From contig JAAOMT010000566.1 in NCBI GenBank assembly GCA_016748015.1, positions 247,908 through 311,907 of the forward strand: a DNA stretch of 64,000 nt, given 5' to 3'. The notes below the pieces were generated by a model. It worked only from the letters and a program-made list of their open reading frames with translations. It had not been told where the DNA came from and did not search any database. The position numbers were made by a program, and so were the translations under genes. The DNA comes from Geosiphon pyriformis (lineage: Eukaryota > Glomeromycota > Glomeromycetes > Archaeosporales > Geosiphonaceae). Positions 36,229-46,481 of the stretch are shown here, one piece after another. Numbering within the stretch: the first letter of the stretch is position 1; every line of letters begins with the position of its first letter.

Positions 36229-39150
36229 CAATAGAGTGGCTATCTAATAACATTAGTGGCTAATACATGTGACTAACTATGACTAAGTAAATAAATAAAA
36301 ACTAAAAAGTAAAAGTTTTAACCATAACAATATCTTTTTTCTTAAAATTTTATTTGTAATAACAATAATAATTAGTAAAAAATAGATAAAATATTCTTGT
36401 ATATAGAAATCTTTTCGAAAAGATGACAAAAAACAAATATTTTCATAAATAAACTGTAAATATCTTTTATTTAAAATCACATTTTTGTATTAATTCAACT
36501 TAATTTGTAGATTAGATAAAGATAATTTATTATTATTAAATACTAAAAAAATAAAATAGACTATTATATATATCAAAAATTATGGTTTATTATATACTTT
36601 TTGTTTATATACAGCTATATAATAAATATTTGATAATAACATTTGGTAAATAAATAAAATTTCATTTTTTTTATTTTTTTTAAAATTAAAAAATTCTTAT
36701 AGTGCCTATTTATTTTAAAATAAAAATATTGTTGCCAAAACAGTAAAATAAACACGTTTCATATCTCAAACAAAACTTATAAATAGAAAAACTCAATTTT
36801 ATTATTCAAACAGTATTGTTTTTTTATTATTATTATTATGTTTAACGAGTATGGCCCAACCACTATCTAGGAGTTAGGAACAAACTAAGTGTTCCAGTGC
36901 TAAATGTAGTTCACGCGTTTTCTACATGTAATCAGCTACTCGAGTATTGTTTAATATATCAAATAAAAATACAAATAAGATTTTTACTAATTGTAATTAT
37001 TATAGTTTGTTTTACTATGTTTACAATTTATATCATTTGCAAGTAAATTTTAAAAGCAAAAAATTTCAAAGTTAAATAATAAACCACAATAATTAAAAAC
37101 AAGTTTGCTTTTAATCTGATAAAAATATTTTATTTTAATTTAATTGTAAAAAAAACATTAAAACAGAAACTTAATTACTAAACAAAATTGTACAAAAAAA
37201 AATGGAAATTAATTTGCAAATATTTTAAGTACTATACATAAAAAATAAAATTTATATTTATATATTTTTAACTTAACTTTGTTTTTTTTAAAGACTTTAT
37301 TTATGTAAGAATTAAAGATAAAAACTTTATATTAAGAACTTTACAGAGTTTAATCTTTTTATTTTACAAAAAAACTTGGTTTTTATTTTTTAAAACTTAA
37401 ATTCTATTCAAAAAACTTATTTGTTGTAACAAAAACTTTAATTTATTAAAAATAAAAATACTATAAATAATTAAACTCAAAATTTACTTCTTTAAAAAAG
37501 TATATTGTTTGTTTATTTAATGATAATAAAAGTTCTGCTGTTAAATAAATTTTTTGAAATAAGACAAAATAATTGAAAACTGTTAAAAAAATTGCAAAAA
37601 ATAGAATTTATGAATTTTAAAAGATTTAAATAAAAAATATCATTAGAAATTTTATTGTTTTTTAACTAACTGAATTTCTAAAATATTAATTTTACAGCAA
37701 GTAAGAATAATATAAATATTTTTTTATAAAAATTATTTTTAAATAGTTATTTTTTTAATAATTAAAAAACTTATTATATATACTTATTAATAATAATATT
37801 ATCTTTAATTATTAAACTGTTTATTTTAATCTGTTCTATGTTTTTTTATAGATTAGTTTTTATTAATAATTTAAATACATGTATTTGTTTTGTGAAAAAG
37901 ATTTTATAAATCTAAATTTTTTGACTTTTGCTAATTTTGATTTTTTAAAAATATATGTAACTTTTCTTTGTTAATAAAATAAATAAAATTGAAATAAAAA
38001 TTATTATAAAATTATTTTTAAAACAATAAAATACTATAATTTTAAATTTATTTTTATCTTTTTTATTGCATGTATAATACTAAACTTTATCTTTTTAATT
38101 AATTTTAATAGAATCTTTTAAAATATTAAAAAAAATTATTTTCTATGTATTAAAAAAGTTTTTTTTAAAAAAATCAAATTTTTAATATATTTTTATTATT
38201 ATTAATAACAAAAACAAATTTTTAAAATTTTAAAAATAATTTTTAAAGCAAATTAAACTTTCAAGAAAAAATTTTTTATTCTATAAAATAAGAATACTAA
38301 ATTTTTATAAATTAAACAAATATTTTTCAAAAAAAGTTTAAAGTATATATAATTATTTTTAATTTTGAATTATATTTACATATTAAAATAAAATTGTAAA
38401 AAAGTAATATTATTAAATTATAAATATACAAAAAACAATTTTATATAAAGATGTAAATATAAATTTTTTCAAAATAAATGTTTTTAATAAAATTATATAT
38501 TTATTAAAATTAAAATTACATAAAAAAATATTTATTAATTTATTATAAATTAATACCATTAATATATAATAATAAAAATATTATTTAATATATTTTATAA
38601 GATTAATATAAATACAAATCAAAAAAAATTTGAAAATTAATCTTATTAATAAATTATTGTTAAATTTAATTAATAGTTTAATAATCAAGTTAATAATTAT
38701 ATTAATAATTAATTTAAAAAATAAGATAGTTAATATAAATAATATTAATAATTTATAAATTAAAAACTAAAAGATTTAATTATAATACTGTTTTACAAAA
38801 AAGCTTTTAAAATATTTATAATAAAATAGTTTTAAAAAAAGTATTTAAAAATATTTGGTATATTATTTTAATAATTTATTTTAAAATAATTTTAATTAAT
38901 TATATAAAAAAAAACATAAATTATATTTACTATAAAAACTTTTGGTTTTATTTTTTAAATAATAATTAATATTTTTTTTATTCTTAAGCTTTAATTTTGT
39001 AATTAATTATAAACTTTAAACACAACAAAAAAAGCTAAATATACTTTTAAAATGTTTTAAATATCAATTTAAAAAAGAAAAAAATAGTTAAATTAGATTA
39101 ATATAAGTATTTTTACTTATTTATATAAATATAATAAAAATAAATAAAAT
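36229..39150. other. A+T-rich transposon-remnant block
   Basis: Almost 3 kb with hardly any G or C and no coding frame. It contains one recognisable relic, the LINE-family 3' end at 36836-36955, so at least part is a decayed minus-strand retroelement copy. Confidence 0.65.
36836..36955 (-). mobile_element. 3' end relic of a LINE-family element, minus strand
   Basis: Reverse complement of 48536-48665: shared blocks are TTTAACGAGTA, CCAACCACTAT, GGAACAAACTAAGTGTTCCA, AAATGTAGTTCA and TCTACATGTAA. The same segment, more diverged, forms the 3' UTR of the LINE at 45928-46063. ATT units adjoin its distal end, as expected for a LINE tail. Confidence 0.8.
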
Positions 39151-39161
39151 ATAATTTTTAA
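39151..39161. repeat. Target-site duplication of the LINE, 5' copy
   Basis: ATAATTTTTAA, repeated exactly at 46064-46074 just after the A-rich tail. Confidence 0.7.
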
Positions 39162-39283
39162 CTTTTCTTTTTTTCGTTGATCCCCTGGTCACAACGAGAG
39201 CTTTGAATCGTCATTGAAATAGCCTTCCTTTTCCCTTTCCTCTTCACCTTTCTCCAGTTATTTCTTTAGACATTCCCCTTTTT

Positions 39284-41245
39284 GTGGCTATAAAACCAGT
39301 GGGCATTGCTGCTGGTGGTTCTGGATCCGTTTCAGCTGGGTTGGGGACCCGGTCTGGTGTCAAAAATAAGCGTTCGGTTGGTCTTCAATCTCGCGGTGTG
39401 TCCTATAAGAAGCCGAAGAAACCTGTGATAGTTGACGGTTTGGTAGAGTCATCTGCTGGTGTCTCGAATATTATGGATGAAAGTGGTGACAGACTTAATA
39501 TTGGGCGATCATGGGCTAGCAAGGTCAACAGCAAAGTGGACAGCATAAGTGGCGTTTCGGACTTGGATAACTTGGAAAACGTCATCACTGAGGAAACTAG
39601 CTATGCAGAATCGGATGTTTCAGGTTTGGACGACAACATGAATGATGCCACGCCAAGGAAGATGCATACTTGCACCTATGTTCTGAACAGTAAGCCGCCA
39701 CCTCTCTTTTTCAATGTGCTAAGTGATGGTGAAGACACTCTGCCTCTTCCGAGTCCAAAATTTTGTGGGTTCAATTGCCTTCCTCCAGTCGGGTCATGTG
39801 CTCTGGAGAAACAGAGTTTTATTTCGTCGAAATTGTTTGCATTGGATATTAAGCTATCTGCCATTCCTGGCAAAACTATTGGTAATAAGTTGGTTTGTGT
39901 GAAAAAAATTTTTTATCAGGTTGATGGTTTTGGGGGGGCTTTGACTTCCTCAAAATTTCCTGGAATAATAAGGTCATCATTTACATCTGAAAAAAGTTTG
40001 TTTAAGGCGAGGGAAATGGCAATCAGTGAAAAAATATTGGTAAATGATGATCTAAGAAAAGTAAACAGCCATTCAGATTGGAAGGTGATTGTCAAGGAAA
40101 TCCCAGTAGATCTTCCCAAATCGGCAATTGAGGCAGTGTTCTCCAAGTTTGGTAAGATTGTTTCAATTAAAGTGCAGCTTATTGGTTTTTGGCAAAAGGT
40201 TCTGGTGAAATATGAATCATCTGAGATGACTGATTTGGTCGCAGCTAGATGGTCTGTGCTCATGGGAAAGGATTCTGTCCGCGTGGCAAAGGCAAATATT
40301 GATAAACAAATGTGGGTATCGAGGAATCAGCATCAGGCTTTGCTCTATACTCTTCTAGTTGGCACCAATGCTCATGATTTCTCCAGTTTGTTGGAATCAT
40401 ATGGTGTGAAGACTTGTTATATCGGCCGTAACCCTAGTTCATATGTTTGTGATAGATGTGCTGTAATTTGTTTTGGTGATGAGGCATCCAAGTTGGCTGC
40501 TATTGGTACCGTTCCAGTTTTCAGAAATGTGAGTTTGCGTTGGGCTGGTCTTTCTTTGGCCAGTTGTGCTCATTGTAAACAATTCGGTCATGTTTCGGTC
40601 AACTGTTCCTTGGGTGAGTATTCTGGTGTTCAAGGAAGGAGGGTGGTTTCTGAGCAAGATCGGGTTTGTCTAGCTGGGATATATAAGAGGAAGTTGGCCC
40701 CTGTCGCTCGTCCAGTTTCTTTTGGTGGAAAGACGTGGGCCCAAGTGGCAGGCCGTTCTTCCTCTCGTGTTGTCTTTTCGGGTGCTCTTGGTGTCGGTTT
40801 GGTCTCTGGTTCAAAGGCTTTCTCAATGGATTCCTTCTCGTCTGGTGCCGCTGATCTAGGTGGTCGCCTAGCTGTGCTGGAATGCTCCATGGAAATTCTC
40901 GTGGACCAAGTCTCACTCATTTTAAAGAAATTAAGTTTCGTTGACTTGGTGCCATTGGCGCCTTCTCCCTCAGCTCTTCCTTTGGTGTCTCCAACTGCTG
41001 TTGTTTCAAATATGGACTCAGGTTTGGATTTGGATAGCACGTTGTTGTCGTCTGTCTCTTCTTTTCCCAATGTTGGTGGGTCGGTTGTTGATTTCAGTCT
41101 GAGCAGTTCTAAGGTTTTGACTGCCAAGATTGGCAGTTTGGAGTCGAATATGATGGCTCTTGAGGCTTCAGTTCGCTCGGTCTTGGATAGATTAGATCAT
41201 CTGCATTCTGGATCGAGTTCGTTGGCCTTTCCTCCATCTCAATGA
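39284..41245 (+). CDS. LINE ORF1 protein, RRM-like region and CCHC zinc knuckle
   Basis: 653-codon intact frame for the RNA-binding ORF1 protein of the element. Residues about 264-330 resemble an RRM (DWKVIVKEIPVDLPKSAIEA, then FSKFGKIVSI). A zinc knuckle follows with Cys428, Cys431, His436, Cys441 (C-x2-C-x4-H-x4-C: CAHCKQFGHVSVNC), preceded by another Cys pair (CDRC). The C-terminus has a possible coiled coil (AVLECSMEILVDQV and IGSLESNMMALEASV). The start is unclear: the frame opens after a stop at 39215 with only GTG at 39284, and its first ATG is at 39473 (residue 64). The other copy, at 284-1165, also lacks an ATG there. Either a non-AUG start is used or translation starts at 39473. Confidence 0.85.
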   Translation: MAIKPVGIAAGGSGSVSAGLGTRSGVKNKRSVGLQSRGVSYKKPKKPVIVDGLVESSAGVSNIMDESGDRLNIGRSWASKVNSKVDSISGVSDLDNLENVITEETSYAESDVSGLDDNMNDATPRKMHTCTYVLNSKPPPLFFNVLSDGEDTLPLPSPKFCGFNCLPPVGSCALEKQSFISSKLFALDIKLSAIPGKTIGNKLVCVKKIFYQVDGFGGALTSSKFPGIIRSSFTSEKSLFKAREMAISEKILVNDDLRKVNSHSDWKVIVKEIPVDLPKSAIEAVFSKFGKIVSIKVQLIGFWQKVLVKYESSEMTDLVAARWSVLMGKDSVRVAKANIDKQMWVSRNQHQALLYTLLVGTNAHDFSSLLESYGVKTCYIGRNPSSYVCDRCAVICFGDEASKLAAIGTVPVFRNVSLRWAGLSLASCAHCKQFGHVSVNCSLGEYSGVQGRRVVSEQDRVCLAGIYKRKLAPVARPVSFGGKTWAQVAGRSSSRVVFSGALGVGLVSGSKAFSMDSFSSGAADLGGRLAVLECSMEILVDQVSLILKKLSFVDLVPLAPSPSALPLVSPTAVVSNMDSGLDLDSTLLSSVSSFPNVGGSVVDFSLSSSKVLTAKIGSLESNMMALEASVRSVLDRLDHLHSGSSSLAFPPSQ

Positions 41246-44200
41246 GTAGTTTGGTTTGGAAATTTGCTACGTGCAATGTTCGGGGTATCAATGTTCCCGC
41301 GAAGCAAGCAGATGTTGTTTGTTGGCATGTAAGCTCGGAAAATATGGTTTCTTTTATCACTGAGACTAAGTTGAGGTCTTTTTCTGGGCCATGGTTAAAG
41401 GATAAATTTGATGGAGTGCGAATATTTTCTTCTGGCTTGGATAAGGGTTTTATGGGTGCTGGGGTTGTGATTGTTATGAACACTTCTTTGGCCCGTCATG
41501 TATCTAAGGTGGAGGAGATTCCTGGTCGGGTTATTTCTGTTCGGCTTCTGTTTAAGGGCAAGCTCTCGGTTACTGTTTTGGGGTTGTATGCTGGTGCCTT
41601 CTTTGGGGCTAGATTTGGTCAGGCTTCTAAAGTTAACACCCTTATTGCAAAAGTGATCAACTCCAGCAATTTTGTTATCTTGGGTGGGGATCTTAATGAA
41701 AATGGATCTGGTAGAAGTGCTAGTTTCAAGTTTTGTTTGAGTTTAGGTTTGGTCAATTCATTTGTTGGTCATTATTTGGCTAATTCTTATATGTGGAGCA
41801 ATTCGAGAGGGGTTGAAAAAACAATTGATTACATTTTTGTTGGTAGTAATTTGTCTACTACTGTTGCTGGCCATCAAGTTGTCTCTGTTTCAGATTTCTT
41901 TGACATCGATCACAAGGCTGTTGTAGTTTCAGTCGGTTTGGGTGGGCTTTTAGATGTACAATTGAACAGTTTGCGCAAGCAGGCGAATAAGGATCATTGG
42001 AAGTTCAAAATCAAGAATGCTAACTGTATTGGATGGGCTAAGTTTAAGGATCTCTTGTCAGCTAAACTTTTGTCTTTGGGTGAGGTGTTCTCTGGTGCCG
42101 AAATACGTGGTGATGTGGATGCTATGTGAGCAGTTTTGGTGGGAGCTGTGGTGGATTCTGCTGATGTGACATTTTCGAGGCATTGGTTTAGTGAGTTCAA
42201 GTGTTCGAGAAACAAATATTCTTCTAGGTTTTTTGGTCTGGAATTGTTGGTGGCCAAGATTGTCAAGAAATTTTGTTCTGGTGACTTGCTGGGCGCTGAT
42301 TGTTTTGTGAGTAAATGGTCGACTCTGGATGACGCAAAGGCTCGTGTTTTCAAAGACTTGGTTGGCTCGGGTGTTAAATCTGATGTTGTTGTTAGGCATT
42401 TGTCATTGGTTCGCAGAGATTACAAGAGGTTGAAGATGTTTAAGTCAAGGTTGGTTGAGGAAGCTTCAGTTAGGAAGGTGATTGAGAAGTGCATGGATAA
42501 TTTCTGTTCGGATAAGGATAGTATGATCAGGAGTGTGTTGGAAAAACCTTTTCGCAAGGTTGTGTTGGATCACTTGATTGTTGATGATGATCTGGTTTTG
42601 TTGCCTGAAGAGGTGAAGTCCAGTGTGGATAGAATAATGGAGGGGTGGACGAGGAAACACTCCGTGCAGTCAGTGCTTCCTGGTCTTTGGGCTTGTCAGT
42701 ATGCGCCTTTGGACTATGTTCGGGATGATGCTTTTTTAGGTGTTATGAATGCAATCAGTATGGGCGAGTTACTTTCTGTTGTTGGTGGTCTTCCTGATGA
42801 CAAGGCTGTTGGTTTGTCTGGTGTTTCTAATGAGTTATGGAAACATGGTGGTGAGGTGGTTTTGGGGTGCCTGTTGGCGCTGTTTAATAAATGTTTGTCT
42901 GGTGGTGTGGTGCCTGTTTTGTGGAAGAGGGCTTAGGTGTCAATGATTCTTAAGCCTTATGACTGGGATGGAGTTCTTACGAACACTTGGCCCATTGCTT
43001 TGATTGAGACTGCCAGGAAGATTTTTTCCAAGATTCTGTCTGACCATATTTCAATGGCTTGTAGCAAGTTCAATGTTCTTCAGGGTGACAACTTTTCAGT
43101 GCTGAAGGGTACGTCAACACAATCTCCGGTGTTCGCTGTCGGTTCGGTAATTGAGGATCCTATTGAGAAGAATAAGGAGTTATGGTTGGTCTTGCAAGAT
43201 ATGCGGAAAGCTTATGATTCAGTTGGGTGGCATCATTTAAGAGCTAGTTTGCAGCGTGTCAAGATGTGTGAGAGGTTCATAAGGTTTTTTGGTGGTATTC
43301 ATGAGGATAGAGTTAATAGGGTGATGACTGACTTTGGTTTGTCTGGTGGTTATAAGGTGCATGATGGGCTGGACCAGAGTGAGGTCTTTTCGCCGCTTCT
43401 TTGGAGAATTTTTTACGATCTGCTTTTGTGTGAGATTAAAAGACACGAACAATTGTGTGAGTACTGGATTGATACTAAGTTTGTTTCAAAATCTGGCAGA
43501 ATTGAGGGCAGTGGTGGTTTAACATCGTATTTTTCAGCTGGTGTGTTTGTCAATGATACGATCTGAGTTGGAAATTGTCAGGCTTCTACTCAATATGCTC
43601 TGAACATTGCCAGTGAATTTTTTGTGATCAATGATATTTCTATCAATAGTGAGAAGACAGTAGCTATTCCCATCAATCAGGGCATTAAAGTTGCTTCACT
43701 GAATATTTGTGGTCAGCTAATTTCTATTGCCAAGAAAGGGGAAGCACATCAGTATCTGGGTATTTTTCTGTCGACTGAAGGGCTCTCCAAGCCGAGTGTT
43801 GCCAAGGCTCATGCGGATGTACGTTTCTTCGTCAATGTTGTGCTTAGGAAGACTATTACAGACAAACAATTCTCCTATCTGGTGTCGGCTGTTTTGCAGC
43901 CTATTGTTGGCTATCGTACTCAGTTCAGTTTTGTCTCATCTAATGTTTGTCGCAAGTGGGATGCCTTGGTTAGAAAGGATCTTAGGTTTAAGGCTTGTCT
44001 CCCCCGTGATTTTCCTGATGCTGCTTTGCATCATCCCTCATTGTATAGCCTAAAGCCTTTTGAGCAGGTGCAGTCAGAAGGGAAGGTTGCTGCTTTGATA
44101 ACATTCTCTAATGCTTTTGGCATTCTTAGGCATTTGTTTAAACATAGGTTTTTGGACCTACAGGTTCTTGGTTGGGCTCCTTTGAATCCTTTGCAGTTTC

Positions 44201-45927
44201 CAGTCAGGTTGCGTATTAGTCTGGTGAACAATTTTTTGGCTGGGATGGTGAAGATCTTTCTGGGCAATGAGCTTACTTTGGTGAACAACCTCCCTACTGC
44301 ATTTCGTAGTCCTGGTCAGTTTCCGTTGTCCTCTGTTCTTGGAAAGTCTCTGTATTTTGATTCGGTCAAATCTCTTAAACATTTTGGTGTCGCTTTTGGT
44401 GATCGGCTTTTTGATAAGAAAGGTGTTTTGTTGGATTGGAAAACTTTTCGTCGTTGGAAGAGGTTGGATCCATGTGGCCCTGTGCCTCACTGGTTCGTGG
44501 TTTCTTCTGAGTTTTTGAAAAGTCAGGGTTACTCATTTTCTGGTTCTGTTGGCTCTGTGGACAAGCTTGATTTGGACATTTTGGGATTTGGGGAATTTTC
44601 TGCGGTTAAAGATGGATTGCATGACATTTGGTCAGGCTTTTTTGAAGTTTTCACAGATGGGTCTTTGAGGAATGCAGGCTCTGTTGAGGTCGCCTGTGGT
44701 GCTGCTGCATACTTTCCAGTCTTGGATAAGAGCATTGGTGTTGCTGTTCGTGGTTTTTTGTCATCTACTATGGCCGAGTTACAGGCTGTCGCTTTGGCTT
44801 TGGAGTGTGTTCTTTCTTCAAGTACTGTGATGTTACGTCTTGACAGCCAGGCTGCCATTGACGCATGTGTGTCTGAGATGTCTTTGGTTGCCCCTGATTT
44901 CCGTAATCAATGCTGGCTGGAAAGACGTCATATTTTCAATTTGGTCAGGGATAAGGGTCTCAGTGTAAGTTGGATTAAGGTGAAAAGACACTCTGGAATT
45001 CCTGGTAATGTGAGAGCTGACTTGGCTGTTGGGGCTGCCTCTGGGTCTTTCTTTTCCCTTTGTGCCAATGTGCGTAAACATTTTTTGGTTGCTGAGAGTA
45101 TTGCTGTTTCTGGTAATGCCCGTTATTTTGTCAGGAATATTTTTCGATCGATTTGTTGTGCTTGTTGGGAAGCTGGGCCTGGTTGTGATGTTGTTCCGGA
45201 TGCAATGATTGGTTGCATAGACTGGGTTGTCACGGCAAAGGTGTGGCATTCTGATTCTCATATGCTTGCTGGGTTCACTAGCCACGCATCCTCAACACTT
45301 TGCACTTATATTATAAAGGCTGTGCACAGAAGGTTGCCAGTGGCAGTAAGGAAGAGGTTGTATGATAAGTGCTACCCTAGTGTGTTGTGTTTGTTTTGTG
45401 ATGAGGTGGAGTTCTCTGACCACGTTTTTATTTGTGTTCATGAGTCTGGCATTCATGGTGAGATTTTGGCGGAGGCTTCTGCCCATTAGTCAGTTTTGGC
45501 TGGTGGTTCCCCTGCTTCTGCTGTGTTGCAGGTTTTGTCTCAATGTTCCATTGATGTTGGGCTGTACACTTTGGTGTGCAAAGGGTTTGTGCTGGAGAAG
45601 TGGTATGAGGAGGCTTACGATGTTTTTGAGGATGAAAAGGTGGCCACTGCTCGGATTGTTGATTATGTTAGGTTCGTTGTTAAATTACATCATGCTAAAG
45701 TATGGTTGTCTAGAGCCAGCCACCAGGTGGTAATGGAGAAAGCTGGTTTGGTCTGTGATGTTGGTATTGTTTCTGGGCTCCCTTGTGGTGTGTCTTCGGT
45801 TTTGTCTGATGGTATTGTGAGATTGCTTGGTTTGGCCAATTCCTTTGCTGTTAGCTTTGGTCATCAGAAGTCTTATTGTTTCTTTTCTGGTCTGGGTGGC
45901 AGTGTGTGGATAGTTATAGATGTGTAG
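41242..45927 (+). pseudogene. LINE ORF2: endonuclease-reverse transcriptase-RNase H, four stops
   Basis: One continuous frame of 1562 codons interrupted by TGA 42127, TAG 42934, TGA 43564 and TAG 45487, without frameshift. APE-type endonuclease at 41242-41940: CNVRG, TETKL, GGDLNE, the W-S-R-x5-IDYIFV block and DIDHKAVV. Reverse transcriptase about 42700-43660: LPDDKAVGLSGVSNELWK, LKPYDW, LQDMRKAYDSVGW and the active-site motif, which reads FVNDTI with Asn for the first Asp of the usual DD pair. RNase H about 44645-45035: FTDGS, AELQA, LDSQAA, HSGIPGNVRADLA, catalytic residues present. A Cys/His patch (CLFCDEVEFSDHVFICVH) lies near 45390. All four stops sit where related elements have Trp. 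Inactive copy. Confidence 0.9.
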
Positions 45928-46063
45928 TGTTGCCTTGTCTGGCCTGAATGGCTAGCCACATGTAGAAAGTGTGTGAGTCACGTTTAGTTTGAGCCTTTTA
46001 GTTTGGTTCTATGTACTAGATAGCAATTGGGCTACACTTATTAAATGGGTTAATAAAAAAAAA
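45928..46063 (+). other. LINE 3' UTR and A-rich tail
   Basis: Conserved 3' end of the family: TGAATGGCTAGCCACATGTAG, then ATTGGGCTACACTTATTAAA and an A-rich tail (TTAATAAAAAAAAA). Related segments at 48536-48665 (+), 36836-36955 (-) and 54771-54805 (+) identify other copies. Confidence 0.85.
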
Positions 46064-46074
46064 ATAATTTTTAA
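46064..46074. repeat. Target-site duplication of the LINE, 3' copy
   Basis: ATAATTTTTAA, identical to 39151-39161. Confidence 0.7.
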
Positions 46075-46449
46075 TTAAATAACTTGATACTTAATATAAT
46101 TTTAATATTATAATATGAAAATTATAATTTTAGATAAAAAAAATTCAAATTTATGTTTTTATATTAAAAATTATAATTTTAACAAGTTAATTAACTGTTT
46201 TATTAATTATTTTTTAAAATTTATTTATTATATAAAAAAACAAATATAACATAATAAAATTATATTTTTAACTTAACATAATTTTTAAATATTACAAAAA
46301 CAATATTTTAAAAATAATAATTTAATTAAATAAATAAAAAATATTATAATTGAAAAATCAATTAAAAAATATTATTATTATTTAAAATAATACTAATATA
46401 ATTGAAAACAACAATAATATAATTAAAAAATATAAATTTAAAAATTCCA

Positions 46450-46481
<32 letters not shown>

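Larger units (their letters stand above)
39162..46063 (+). mobile_element. Nearly complete LINE (Tad/I type), 6.9 kb
   Basis: Non-LTR retrotransposon with 5' UTR (39162-39283), ORF1 (39284-41245), ORF2 (41242-45927) and 3' UTR with A-rich tail (45928-46063), flanked by an 11-bp target-site duplication. ORF1 and ORF2 overlap by four bases (ATGA at 41242-41245), suggesting termination-reinitiation. ORF2 order is endonuclease, reverse transcriptase, RNase H; a CCHC-bearing ORF1 plus RNase H fits the Tad/I group. It is much richer in G+C than its surroundings, so it is a fairly recent arrival in old A+T-rich DNA. ORF2 has four in-frame stops and no frameshift, hence the copy cannot move on its own. 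Confidence 0.92.

Noticed and set aside
40439-41483. Several 65-165-codon frames on the minus strand opposite the LINE
   Set aside because: Shadows of ORF1 and ORF2 caused by the element's higher G+C content.
41242-45927. Five separate genes on the plus strand after ORF1
   Set aside because: All lie in one reading frame and form one endonuclease-RT-RNase H polyprotein broken only by stops.
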